A stretch of 64,000 bases of DNA from CAVONB01 sp963697205 (lineage in GTDB: Bacteria > Pseudomonadota > Alphaproteobacteria > Rhizobiales > Hyphomicrobiaceae). The notes under the pieces are model-generated. The model made no database searches. It was not told the DNA's origin and worked only from the letters and a program-made list of their open reading frames with translations. The DNA lies in assembly GCA_963697205.1 (NCBI GenBank), contig CAVONB010000012.1, positions 62,001 to 126,000 on the forward strand, in the 5' to 3' direction. Below, piece after piece: positions 24,962 to 33,662 of this stretch. Made by a program: the position numbers and the translations under genes. Every line of letters begins with the position of its first letter. Within the stretch, counting starts at the first letter, position 1.

Positions 24962-25945
24962 ATGAGACAGAAATCTATGCACCGCCGATGGCTGGCCATG
25001 TTCGCGTTGCTCGGCGCTTTCGCGGCCGGCGCAAGCCTCTCCGAGCCGGCATCCGCCCAGTCCTATCCAAAGGAACGGTTGAACTGGACGATCGCGTTCG
25101 GTCCCGGTGGCGGCAACGACATCATGTCCCGCACGATCATCTCCATCCTGGAGAAGTACAAGATGTATCCCGCCGAGATCGTGGCGACCAACCGGCCCGG
25201 CGGCAGCGGCGCCGTCGGCTGGGGCTACCTGCATAATCAGAAGGGCAACGGCTATCACATCTCCTCGACGTCCGGCAGCTACATCACCACGCCGTTGAAG
25301 TCGAACACGCCGTGGTCGCCGACGAGCTTCACGCCGGTCGCGCTGCTCGCCGCCGACGACCTCGTACTGATGGTCAACGCCAAGTCCGACATCAAGACGT
25401 TCGACCAGTTCATCGAGCGGGCAAAGCAGAAGCCGCCGGCGATCGGCGGGACCGGCGCGGTCAACGTCGACTTCATCGTGCCCACGCTGCTCGCCGAGAA
25501 GGCCGGCTTCAAGTTCGAGTACGTGTCCTTTAACAAGGCCGGCGAGATGACGACGGCGCTGCTCTCGCAGGCGCTGGACGCGATGATGTCCAACCCGGGC
25601 GAGGTGACCGGCCTGATCGCTTCGGGCGATCTGCGTCCACTCGCCTACTCCGGCAAGAAGGCGCCCGAGGCCATCAAGGGCGTTCCGACATTCGGCGAGA
25701 AGGGCTACGAGCTCAACATCTCCATGCCCCGCGGCGTCGTGCTGCCGCCCGACGCCCCCAAGGAGGTGCAGGACTGGTGGATCGCGACCATGAAGAAGGT
25801 GGTGGAGACGCCCGAATGGTCCGAATATGTGAAGAAGAACAATCTCACCGAGACCATCCTTTACGGCGAGGATTTCAGGAAGTTCCTTGGCAACACGCAA
25901 GACCAGTTCGCCAAGATCCTGAAGGCGAAAGGCGCCATCAAGTAG
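24962..25945 (+). CDS. tctC: TTT substrate-binding protein (TctC)
   Basis: A 327-residue periplasmic receptor with a signal peptide (WLAMFALLGAFAAGASLSEP, then ASA) and the mature opening YPKERLNWTIAFGPGGGNDIM. MYPAEIVATNRPGGSGAVGW is the conserved ligand loop and IKGVPTFGEKGYELN the late loop. TAGGAGG stands nine bases before the ATG, the strongest ribosome binding site in this operon, which fits the need for excess receptor. TctB and TctA follow on the same strand, making a complete transporter. The ligand is probably a di- or tricarboxylate or aromatic acid; not determinable here. Confidence 0.92.
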   Translation: MRQKSMHRRWLAMFALLGAFAAGASLSEPASAQSYPKERLNWTIAFGPGGGNDIMSRTIISILEKYKMYPAEIVATNRPGGSGAVGWGYLHNQKGNGYHISSTSGSYITTPLKSNTPWSPTSFTPVALLAADDLVLMVNAKSDIKTFDQFIERAKQKPPAIGGTGAVNVDFIVPTLLAEKAGFKFEYVSFNKAGEMTTALLSQALDAMMSNPGEVTGLIASGDLRPLAYSGKKAPEAIKGVPTFGEKGYELNISMPRGVVLPPDAPKEVQDWWIATMKKVVETPEWSEYVKKNNLTETILYGEDFRKFLGNTQDQFAKILKAKGAIK

Positions 25946-26027
25946 CGACGCCCGCGGCGCGGTCCCACGGCCTCCCTGGTCATGCCCGGAGAGGTCGTTC
26001 GCCCGCCCGGACGTTCGCGGCAAGGCG

Positions 26028-26504
26028 ATGGCAGATCACACGACAGAGCGCACCGCCATGAGAGCTGCCTTCACGCTGGCCCTGCTGCTGTTGGCCATCG
26101 TCTATACGATCCTCGCCTTCGGCGATCTCAATTTCCTGTCGGCCACCGGGCGCATCGGACCCGGCTTCTTCCCGCGCATCATCGGCGTGCTGTTGATCGC
26201 AGGCTGCCTGTTGAACCTCGTCACCGATCTCAAAGAGCGCCGCGCCGGCGACGCGTTGACGAGGGGTTGGCGGGTCGTCGGTGTCGTGTGCGCGCTGTGC
26301 GCCGTCCTGATCGTGGCGCTGCAGACCCTCGGCGCGCTGCCGGGCATGATCGTTTTCATGCTGCTGTCGCTCTTCATCCTGAACGAGCGGCGCCCCGTCC
26401 ACAACGTCCTTCTCGGCACGCTGCTGCCGCTGACGATCTTCGTGCTCTTCCGTTATGGCCTTAACGCGACCATGCCCGAGGGCATGCTGGGGATCGGTTT
26501 CTGA
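26028..26504 (+). CDS. tctB: TTT small membrane subunit (TctB)
   Basis: A 158-residue small membrane component of the tripartite tricarboxylate transporter. Four hydrophobic segments are visible: residues about 13-30 (FTLALLLLAIVYTILAF), 48-63, 85-118 and 128-145. The periplasmic-loop motif ATGRIGPGFFPRIIG is the TctB signature. It sits between the receptor and TctA genes as in the classic tctCBA order. Two starts are possible, 26028 and 26058; the shorter form begins directly before the first membrane helix. No clear ribosome binding site separates them. Confidence 0.88.
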   Translation: MADHTTERTAMRAAFTLALLLLAIVYTILAFGDLNFLSATGRIGPGFFPRIIGVLLIAGCLLNLVTDLKERRAGDALTRGWRVVGVVCALCAVLIVALQTLGALPGMIVFMLLSLFILNERRPVHNVLLGTLLPLTIFVLFRYGLNATMPEGMLGIGF

Positions 26505-26558
26505 CCGACGTCGCGGATCGACACGCCAACCACACCTCCGACAGCCGAACACAACGTC

Positions 26559-28055
26559 ATGGACATCTTCGACAACCTCCTGCTCGGCTTCTCGGTCGCG
26601 ATCACGCCGATCAATATGCTCTATCTCCTGGCCGGCGCAACGATCGGCATGATCGTCGGCATCATCCCTGGCTTCGGGCCGGCCGCGGGCATATCGATCC
26701 TTCTTCCGATCACGTTTGGCATGGACCCGACCGGCGCCGTCATGATGCTGTCGGCGATCTACTACGGCTCGATGTACGGCGGCACGATCACGTCCATCCT
26801 GCTCAACACACCCGGCGAATCCGCCACCGTTGCCTCGACCTTCGACGGCTATCCTCTGGCCCAGCAGGGGCGCGCGGGCCCCGCGCTCGTCATGCAGGCG
26901 GTGGCCTCCTTCGTCGGCGGCACCGTCGGCGTCATCCTGATCACCGTGCTGGCCCCGCTCTTCACCCTGCTCGCGCGCCAGTTCGGACCGCCCGAGTTCT
27001 TCCTGCTCGTAATGATGGGCATGATCACTTTGATCGTCATGATCGGCGAGAACTGGCGGTTGGGCGTCATCTCCGCGTTGATCGGCTTTGCCGTCGGCAC
27101 CGTCGGCGTCGACCTGGAGACGGGCCAGCAGCGCTTCACGTTCGGCTCCGCTGAGCTCGTCGGTGGTATCGAGTTCATTCCCATCGCCATCGGCCTGTTC
27201 GGCCTAGGCGAGCTCTTTTTCGCGTTCTATCAGGGGCTGCACGTCGCCGGCTCCGGCGGCATCATCCAGTACCAGAAGGAAAAGAGCTTCTGGCCCAACG
27301 CGCGCGACTTCATCGAGACGCGCATGTCGCTCGTGCGCGGCTCCGTGCTCGGGTTCGTGATCGGCATCGTGCCCGGCGCAGGTGCCACGATCGCGTCTCT
27401 CATCTCCTATTCCATCGAGAAGATGTCGTCGCGCACGCCGGAGAAGTTCGGCAAGGGCGCCATGGCAGGCCTCGTCGGCCCGGAGACCGCCAACAACGCA
27501 GCGTCCTCCGGCGCCATGGTGCCGCTCTTGACCCTCGGCATCCCCGGCTCGGCATCGACCGCAGTCCTGCTCGCCGCATTTCTGCTATGGGGCTTGAAGC
27601 CTGGCCCGCTGCTGATGCAACAGAGCCCGGAGTTCGCGTGGGGCCTCATCGCCAGCATGTATCTGGGCAACATCGCCCTGCTCGCCATCAACATCTTCGC
27701 CATTCCCGTCTTCGTGACCATGCTCAAGGTGCCCTACCGTATCCTCGCGCCGGCCGTGATCCTGGTCTGCACGATGGGCACCTACAGCGTGCATGGCAGC
27801 ATCACCGAGGTCTGGCTGATGCTGGTGGCCGGCGTCGTCGGCTTCTTCATGAAGCTCTACGGCTTCTCGCCGGCCGCCACCGTCCTCGCCCTCGTACTCG
27901 GCCCGCTGGCGGAGGAGACGCTGCGCCAGACGCTGACAATCTCGCGCGGCTCGCCGATGATCTTCATCGAGCGCGGCACGTCACTGTCCATCCTGCTCAT
28001 CACGATCGGGGTCGTCGTCGCCGGCCTTGTCATGGCAAGGCGACGCGGACGTTAG
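26559..28055 (+). CDS. tctA: TTT large membrane subunit (TctA)
   Basis: A 498-residue integral membrane protein with about twelve hydrophobic segments, the main translocation subunit of the TTT system. Family signatures are present: GIIPGFGPAAGISILLPITF near the N-terminus, YYGSMYGGTITSILLNTPGE, and a repeat of the Gly-Pro pattern at GIVPGAGATIASLISYSIEK followed by NNAASSGAMVPLLTLGIPGS. These two repeats reflect the internal duplication of the family. It closes the plus-strand tctCBA operon and converges with the Ldh-type gene 42 bp away. Confidence 0.95.
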   Translation: MDIFDNLLLGFSVAITPINMLYLLAGATIGMIVGIIPGFGPAAGISILLPITFGMDPTGAVMMLSAIYYGSMYGGTITSILLNTPGESATVASTFDGYPLAQQGRAGPALVMQAVASFVGGTVGVILITVLAPLFTLLARQFGPPEFFLLVMMGMITLIVMIGENWRLGVISALIGFAVGTVGVDLETGQQRFTFGSAELVGGIEFIPIAIGLFGLGELFFAFYQGLHVAGSGGIIQYQKEKSFWPNARDFIETRMSLVRGSVLGFVIGIVPGAGATIASLISYSIEKMSSRTPEKFGKGAMAGLVGPETANNAASSGAMVPLLTLGIPGSASTAVLLAAFLLWGLKPGPLLMQQSPEFAWGLIASMYLGNIALLAINIFAIPVFVTMLKVPYRILAPAVILVCTMGTYSVHGSITEVWLMLVAGVVGFFMKLYGFSPAATVLALVLGPLAEETLRQTLTISRGSPMIFIERGTSLSILLITIGVVVAGLVMARRRGR

Positions 28056-28097
28056 TAGGCGCGTGCCGGCGACGAGCCGCGCACCGACGTTCGCGCG

Positions 28098-29180
28098 TCA
28101 CGCCGATGCCGGCCGCGGCGCGGGCGGCCGCACCTGATACTGCGCACACACCGCGCACAACTCATCCAGCTCCTGCGCGGCAACGGGGATGCCGCTGGCC
28201 AGCCGCTCGCGCCTGAGCTGCCAGCGCCGCTGTCCGGGCATACGGGGTTTCTCGGCATCCGCACGCATCGGCAAGCCCTCCAGCCGGGACGCAAGATCGG
28301 CCAGACGCCGATGAAACGCCTCGCCATCCGCTGCCGTCGCCAGATCGATCGCCAGCATGAAGTGCGCCGTGCCCTCCGGCGCCGACGGCGACGCCTCCTT
28401 CGACGCCACCAGATCGGCATAAGCCCCGCCGGTCAGCACGCCCGTCATCACCTCGATCGCCGTCAGCAGCGCAAACCCACGCGCGCCGCCGAACGCCAGC
28501 AGCAAGCCGTCGAGCGCCGCCTGCGCGTCGCGCGTCGGCTGCCCGTCGCGATCCAGCGCGACGCCGTCCGCGATCTCCGCACCTTGCGCGGCCGCGCGCA
28601 CGATGTTCTGCCGCGAGGTCACGCTCATCGCCAAGTCGAGCTCGAGCATGCCGCCGTCCGCATAGGGCGCCGCGATGGCCAGCGGATCGTTGCTGAACAG
28701 CGGACGCAGCGCTCCGTTGGGCCCGACCATCACCTGCCCGTTCGAGGTCACCATGGCCAGCGTGCCGCGCGCGGCCATGCGCGTGGCGTAGTAGCCGGCA
28801 AAGCCGAAATGGTTGGAATTGCGCACCAGGCCGACACCGACGCCGTGCTCGCGCGCGCGTGCGACGACGGCATCGGCAGCCACCGTCGCGACGAGGTGGC
28901 CGATGCCGTTGGCCCCGTCGATCTTGACGATCGCGCCCAGAGCTTCCGGCACGGGCGCTGCGTCGGCCGCCACGCCGCCGGCCGCCACGCGCTGGAGATA
29001 GGGCTTGAGCCGCCGCAAGCCGTGTGTCTCCACGCCGCGCAGATGCGCCTCCACCATGTGATCGGCCATGGCCTGCGCCGCGCTGTCCGTCACGCCGGCG
29101 CGCCGCGCACAGGCGGCAACAACCCGGCGCAGCTCGTCGGCATCGAAGTGCGCAAGTGTCGCTTGAGGCGGCGAAGGCAT
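28098..29180 (-). CDS. Ldh-family NAD(P)-dependent 2-hydroxyacid dehydrogenase
   Basis: A 360-residue member of the malate/L-lactate dehydrogenase (Ldh2/YlbC/ComC) family, which is unrelated to the Rossmann malate dehydrogenases and oxidises 2-hydroxy acids such as sulfolactate, ureidoglycolate or L-lactate. Motifs include VEAHLRGVETHGLRRL with the catalytic His, VGLVRNSNHFGFAGYYATR, and MVTSNGQVMVGPNGA followed by SNDPLAIAAP. GGAGCC precedes the ATG at 29180; an upstream Met at 29231 is in frame but adds residues unlike the family. It is the last gene of the minus-strand transporter block, so its substrate is probably taken up by that transporter. Confidence 0.88.
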   Translation of the reverse strand: MPSPPQATLAHFDADELRRVVAACARRAGVTDSAAQAMADHMVEAHLRGVETHGLRRLKPYLQRVAAGGVAADAAPVPEALGAIVKIDGANGIGHLVATVAADAVVARAREHGVGVGLVRNSNHFGFAGYYATRMAARGTLAMVTSNGQVMVGPNGALRPLFSNDPLAIAAPYADGGMLELDLAMSVTSRQNIVRAAAQGAEIADGVALDRDGQPTRDAQAALDGLLLAFGGARGFALLTAIEVMTGVLTGGAYADLVASKEASPSAPEGTAHFMLAIDLATAADGEAFHRRLADLASRLEGLPMRADAEKPRMPGQRRWQLRRERLASGIPVAAQELDELCAVCAQYQVRPPAPRPASA

Positions 29181-29276
29181 CGGCGGCTCCAGTTCAGTGT
29201 TGCCGAACGCGACCGTCGCGTGCGCGTGCACCGCAGTCGGTGTCGCGCGCGCACGTCCGCATCACGATTGGTGCGC

Positions 29277-30281
29277 TCACGCCAGCCAACGCCCGCCGCT
29301 GTCCTCGGCCAGCGCGAACGCCTTGGTGCCGGCATCGACCACGCCCGAATAGCGCGAGAAGAACAGATGGCCGTTGACCGGCGCCGTCAACTGCTCGACT
29401 TCCTGCAGCGTCGTCATGTCGACGATACGGCCGAGAACGGTGCCCTTTTGGACCGGCTGCCCGAGTTCGCCCGGATCCTGGAACGCTGACTCCAGAAAGC
29501 CGCCGCGCGACGGGTTGGACTCTTTGCGGGCGGCACCGGGAAAGTAGAGCTGGCGTGGCGGCGGGCGCACGGTCTCGTCCAGCATCCCCAGCCCGCGCAT
29601 GACGTTGCGATAGCCCTCGACGCCCGACTTCATGTAGGCTGTATGGTGCTGCGGCGACAGATAGACGCCGGCCGTCTCGACACTGAAGCCGATCTTGCCG
29701 AGGCTGTTGGCATAGCCCACAACCGATTTCGGGATAGGGTTCTCGTGCAGCATGATCGTGCCGAAATGGCGTGCATGCGCGAGGCACATATCGCGCAGCG
29801 TCGCCTCGGCGGCGGCGTTGACGTCGACACGTGATTGCAGCCGTCCACCCGATCCCCCGCAGTGATAATCGACGACCACGTCGGCGTGCCGGATCAGACC
29901 GTCGGCGATGGTGTGGGCGATCATCTGCGTGAGGTTGCCGCGCGCGTTGCCCGGAAAAACCTCATGCAGGTCCGTGTTGCCGTGCTGCTCCGGCGTCTGC
30001 CGGTTGAACACGGCCATCGACAGCGGATTGCACACGGGGATGGCGCAAACGCGCCCCGCCAGCGTCTGCGGATCGAGCCCGTCCAGCAACTGGCGGATCA
30101 TCATAGCCGGCACCGTCTCGTCGCCGTGGATCGTCGCCGTCAGCGCCAGCGTCGGTCCGGGCCTGCCGCCGTTGACGACATGCAACGCGAGCGCCAGATC
30201 GCCCGTCAGCGTCGTCGTCACGGGCAGCTTGTAGAGATGCCGCCCGGCCGGCTGGTTCGCCCACATCGCTTCCTTGGACAT
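29277..30281 (-). CDS. Succinylglutamate desuccinylase/aspartoacylase-family zinc deacylase
   Basis: A 334-residue M14-type zinc carboxypeptidase-fold protein of the AstE/AspA family, which removes acyl groups from N-acyl amino acids. Zinc ligands are recognisable in TIHGDETVPA (His-x-x-Glu) and VVDYHCGG (His), and the substrate-binding region includes FNRQTPEQHGNTDL. The last 90 residues (QPVQKGTVLGRIVD, then PVNGHLFFSRYSG) look like the biotinyl-lipoyl-like C-terminal barrel of such proteins. AGGAGG lies seven bases before the ATG. It sits between the TctA and Ldh-type genes on the minus strand, which suggests use of an imported N-acyl or amide compound. Exact substrate unknown. Confidence 0.87.
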   Translation of the reverse strand: MSKEAMWANQPAGRHLYKLPVTTTLTGDLALALHVVNGGRPGPTLALTATIHGDETVPAMMIRQLLDGLDPQTLAGRVCAIPVCNPLSMAVFNRQTPEQHGNTDLHEVFPGNARGNLTQMIAHTIADGLIRHADVVVDYHCGGSGGRLQSRVDVNAAAEATLRDMCLAHARHFGTIMLHENPIPKSVVGYANSLGKIGFSVETAGVYLSPQHHTAYMKSGVEGYRNVMRGLGMLDETVRPPPRQLYFPGAARKESNPSRGGFLESAFQDPGELGQPVQKGTVLGRIVDMTTLQEVEQLTAPVNGHLFFSRYSGVVDAGTKAFALAEDSGGRWLA

Positions 30282-30320
30282 GCCATCGCCTCCTGCAAAC
30301 GAGATCTGACGTCTCCGGGC

Positions 30321-31802
30321 TCAGCCCCTGCGTCTCTCCAACACGATCGCGCTGATGATGGACACCACCGTCAACACGGTCAGCACCAGTGCGATCGGCT
30401 GCGCGAGGATGAACCCGACGACGTTCCCGCCGGACAACGTGACAGACTGGCGGAAACCGGTTTCCGCGATCGGTCCGAGGATCAGGCCGAGGATCAGCGG
30501 GGCCGGGGAGAACCCCGTCTTGCGCATCAGGTAACCGAGCACGCCCGCAGCGAGCATCGTGTAGACGTCGAACATGTTGTTGCCGAGCGAATACGCGCCC
30601 ACGACCGACAGCATCAGGATGATCGGGATCAGCACTGCGTTCGGGAGCCGCGTGATCAGCGCCATGTACCGGCCGAGCGACATGCCGATCACGCCCATCA
30701 CGATGTTGGCCAGCAGGAAGCCGTAGATCACGGTGTAGGTGACAGAGGCCTTCTCGGTGAAGAGCGTGCGGCCGGGCACGAGCCCGTGCACGATCAGCGC
30801 ACCGAGCAGGATCGCCGCGGTCGCGCTGCCGGGAATGCCCAGTGTCAGCAGGGGCACGAGTGAGCTGCCCGTCACCGCGTTGTTGGCCGTCTCCGACGCC
30901 GAGATACCCAGGATCGACCCGTTGCCGAACGCCGACTTGTCGCGTGCGAAGCGGCGCGCCTCGTTGTAGCTCACCCATGAGCCGATGTCGGCGCCCGCGC
31001 CCGGAAGCACGCCGACGAACACACCGATGAGCGAGGAGCGCGCCACCGTCGTCCTGATCGCCTTGATCTCCACCCACGTCGGCAGGAAGCGCCAGCGCTC
31101 GGTCGCGCTGAGCTGAACGCGCTGCACCGTGGCCTGCGCGCTCTCGCACATCAGCAGCGCTTGGGAGACCGAGAACAAGCCGATCACGACGGGTACGAAA
31201 TTGAAGCCCGACTGCAGTGCGGTGAAGCCGAAGTCGTAGCGCGGAAATCCCGTGTCCTGGTCGAGACCGACGGTCGAGATCGCAAGTCCGATCGTGCCCG
31301 CGAGCAGGCCCTTGACCATGTTGCCGCTCGACAGTGTGCCGATGATGGTCAGGCCGAACACCGCCAGCATGAAGTATTCCGCCGGGCCGAACCGGAGCGA
31401 CAGCAGCGACAGCGGCGGCGCGATCAACAGGAGGGCAAGCGCGCTGGCGACGCCGCCCATCACCGAGGAGAACGTGGCAACCCTGAGCGCTTTGTTGAAT
31501 TCGCCCCGCTGCGTCAGCACGAAGCCGTCGATGGCCGTGGCCGCCGACGCCGACGTGCCCGGCGTATGCAGCAGGATCGCCGGGAAAGAGCCGCCGTAGA
31601 TGGCCGCCGTGTAGAGGCTCATCAGCATCAGCAGCGCGGCCGTGACGTCCATCGAGAACGTGACAGGCAGCAGCAGCGCGACCCCCAGGTTCGCGGTCAG
31701 CCCGGGTAGCCCGCCGATCACCAGGCCCGCCACCACGCCGATGCCGATGGCGGAGAGGTTGGCGAGCGTGAAGACGTCTGCCAGATATGCCAGTGCCTGC
31801 AT
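30321..31802 (-). CDS. tctA: TTT large membrane subunit (TctA)
   Basis: A 493-residue TctA with about twelve membrane segments. Signatures are GLVIGGLPGLTANLGVALLL, YTAAIYGGSFPAILLHTPGT, GVLPGAGADIGSWVSYNEAR and NNAVTGSSLVPLLTLGIPGS. It is paralogous to, but clearly distinct from, the plus-strand copy at 26559 (for example GGLPG in place of GIIPG), so the two systems likely serve different acids. The TctB gene ends 6 bp upstream, giving the usual tctCBA order on the minus strand. Confidence 0.95.
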   Translation of the reverse strand: MQALAYLADVFTLANLSAIGIGVVAGLVIGGLPGLTANLGVALLLPVTFSMDVTAALLMLMSLYTAAIYGGSFPAILLHTPGTSASAATAIDGFVLTQRGEFNKALRVATFSSVMGGVASALALLLIAPPLSLLSLRFGPAEYFMLAVFGLTIIGTLSSGNMVKGLLAGTIGLAISTVGLDQDTGFPRYDFGFTALQSGFNFVPVVIGLFSVSQALLMCESAQATVQRVQLSATERWRFLPTWVEIKAIRTTVARSSLIGVFVGVLPGAGADIGSWVSYNEARRFARDKSAFGNGSILGISASETANNAVTGSSLVPLLTLGIPGSATAAILLGALIVHGLVPGRTLFTEKASVTYTVIYGFLLANIVMGVIGMSLGRYMALITRLPNAVLIPIILMLSVVGAYSLGNNMFDVYTMLAAGVLGYLMRKTGFSPAPLILGLILGPIAETGFRQSVTLSGGNVVGFILAQPIALVLTVLTVVSIISAIVLERRRG

Positions 31803-31808
31803 CGCTGC

Positions 31809-32255
31809 CTATTGCCCCAGGATGCGGGATGCCTCGAGCGGCACTCCGAGAATGAGGACGAAGACGCCATAGATGAAGGCCAATGCGCTCGCCACACCGG
31901 CCACGTACAAAAGCCGCCTTTCGCCCGCCAGGACGAAGAACAGCACCGCACACAGGCCCGCCATGGCCGGAAAGAAGCCGACGACCGTCATGGCGACGGT
32001 GGCCGCCGCGGTGGCCGCGGCCACCAGCATCGGCAGCAGCAGCGACTTGCCATCGCGCCGTCCCTCACCGCTGCTCGCGGGTGCCGGCGTACCCAGGAAC
32101 GAGCGCACCACCATCAGCAGCGCAAGCCCCGCGATCGTGGCCACCACCGTCCTGGGAAAGGCGCCGCCAAGTTCGGGAAAGGTGCCGGCGATCAACCACA
32201 GCGGAATACAGGCCACGATGAGTAGCCCGCCGATGATGCGATCCCACAAGACCAC
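31809..32255 (-). CDS. tctB: TTT small membrane subunit (TctB)
   Basis: A 148-residue membrane protein with four hydrophobic segments, starting with DRIIGGLLIVACIPLWLIAG. GTFPELGGAFPRTVV stands where TctB proteins carry their G-x-x-FPR motif. A charged linker (SSGEGRRDGK) separates the first and second helical pairs. Position and spacing between the receptor and TctA genes support the assignment more than sequence, because TctB subunits are poorly conserved. Confidence 0.85.
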   Translation of the reverse strand: MVLWDRIIGGLLIVACIPLWLIAGTFPELGGAFPRTVVATIAGLALLMVVRSFLGTPAPASSGEGRRDGKSLLLPMLVAAATAAATVAMTVVGFFPAMAGLCAVLFFVLAGERRLLYVAGVASALAFIYGVFVLILGVPLEASRILGQ

Positions 32256-32364
32256 GACGCTTCAAGCTCGCGTTGAATGCTGGAGAAGCCGGTGCACCCG
32301 GGCGGCGCACCGGCGATCGTTGTCAGGAAGGGCCCCGGCCCCTCGCGCGGTCATGGCAGGCCGA

Positions 32365-33321
32365 TCACCACTTCATCAGCGTCTTGATCTCGCCCTCGGT
32401 GTCCTTGAGGAACGTCTTGTAGTCGTCGCCCTTGACGACCTCCGGGGCCAGTCCGAGCTTGGCCGCGCCGTCCTTGTGCCCTTTCGAGTTTAGCGTCTTC
32501 TCCAGCGCGCCGATCAGCTTCTCTGCGATGTCCTTGGGCAAGCCCGCCGGCGCGGCGATGCCCCGCGACACCGACCAGACCTGATCGAACCCCTGCTCCT
32601 TGAACGTCGGCACGTCCGGCAGGAACTCCGAGCGCTTGGGCGACATAACGCCGAGCACGCGCAGTTCTCCGGCCTTGTGCTGCGCCACGACTTCGCTGAC
32701 GTTGGCGCCGAGCACCTGCACGTGGCCGCCCAGGACCTGCGTCTTCGAGATCGCCGTGCTCTTGTTGTGGATGACGTTGAACTTCCCGCCGCTCTTGGCC
32801 TCCATCCGCATCACCGCCAGGTGATCGTCGTTGCCGAAGCCGTGAGCGGTGATGGAGATCGGGCTGGCGCCCTTGGCCGCCTCGACGACGTCCTTGATCG
32901 TCTTGAATGGACTGTCGGCCTTGACCGCCCACACGCAGTAATCCGTGACGTGGTTCATCAGGGCGGTGAAGCTCGACAGGTTCTCCGCACGCGGCGTCTT
33001 CGGATTGAGATACCCCGCATAAAGGTTCGGCACGTTGATGTAGCCGATCGTGTAGCCGTCGGGCGCCGCCTTCGCGATGGCGCCCCATCCGTTCCAGCCG
33101 CCGCCACCGGTGATGTTCTGCACCGTCACGGGCTGTCCGATCGTGGCCTCGAGATCCTTGGCCAGTAGTCGCGCGGTGACGTCCGTCCCGCCGCCGGCGC
33201 CGTAGGCGACGACGAGCGTCAATCCCTTTTCGGGGAACGCGGCCTTTGCGACCTGCAGCGGTGTCAGCACGAGTGCAGCCGCAGCGGCTACGAGAAGGCT
33301 TCGATGGAAGGCTGGTTTCAC
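32365..33321 (-). CDS. tctC: TTT substrate-binding protein (TctC)
   Basis: A 318-residue receptor. The start is a GTG (33321) with GGGAGAGG a few bases upstream; the frame extends further but without family-like residues. The signal peptide is HRSLLVAAAAALVLTPLQVA with cleavage near KAAFPEKG. Mature signatures are GLTLVVAYGAGGGTDVTARL, IGQPVTVQNITGGGGWNGWG and the LPDVPTFKEQGFD loop. It heads the minus-strand operon tctCBA, deacylase, Ldh-type dehydrogenase, and is divergent from a LysR gene. Confidence 0.93.
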   Translation of the reverse strand: MKPAFHRSLLVAAAAALVLTPLQVAKAAFPEKGLTLVVAYGAGGGTDVTARLLAKDLEATIGQPVTVQNITGGGGWNGWGAIAKAAPDGYTIGYINVPNLYAGYLNPKTPRAENLSSFTALMNHVTDYCVWAVKADSPFKTIKDVVEAAKGASPISITAHGFGNDDHLAVMRMEAKSGGKFNVIHNKSTAISKTQVLGGHVQVLGANVSEVVAQHKAGELRVLGVMSPKRSEFLPDVPTFKEQGFDQVWSVSRGIAAPAGLPKDIAEKLIGALEKTLNSKGHKDGAAKLGLAPEVVKGDDYKTFLKDTEGEIKTLMKW

Positions 33322-33662
33322 GGTGTCCTCTCCCAGTTCGTGTGTGTCAGCGCAATTGGGCGTTCCTGGCGACCGTCGATGCGGAGCACAAGGACGATGT
33401 TCCGGAGCCGACGCTGAGCGTGTTGGTCCGATCCGGTCTAGGCAGCAGCAGCGTGGATGGGACGATGACATGGAAGGATGACCCCTGCGCATATCGACGT
33501 CAAGGAGTGGCAAGCCATGCGATCAACCTGCACAGGTGGCAAGACACGATGGCACTTGCCGCAGCGTCTCTGGCATGAGACGGGGACGCTGCAATTGACA
33601 CCACGTCCACTCGATTGCACGTTCCTATCCATTCGATAGAGCCAGCCGATCAGCGAGCCCAC
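33322..33662. other. Divergent control region between tctC and a LysR gene, 341 bp
   Basis: Holds the promoters for the minus-strand transporter operon and the plus-strand LysR gene. The tctC ribosome binding site is at about 33328. Near the LysR gene there is an inverted repeat (described separately). I see no RNA gene or real coding frame here. Confidence 0.5.
33590..33619. promoter_or_regulatory. Candidate LysR-type operator (inverted repeat)
   Basis: TGCAAT at 33590-33595 and ATTGCA at 33614-33619 form an inverted repeat with an 18-bp spacer, 44 bp upstream of the LysR start. LysR proteins commonly bind such dyads in divergent promoter regions. The assignment is positional. Confidence 0.4.
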
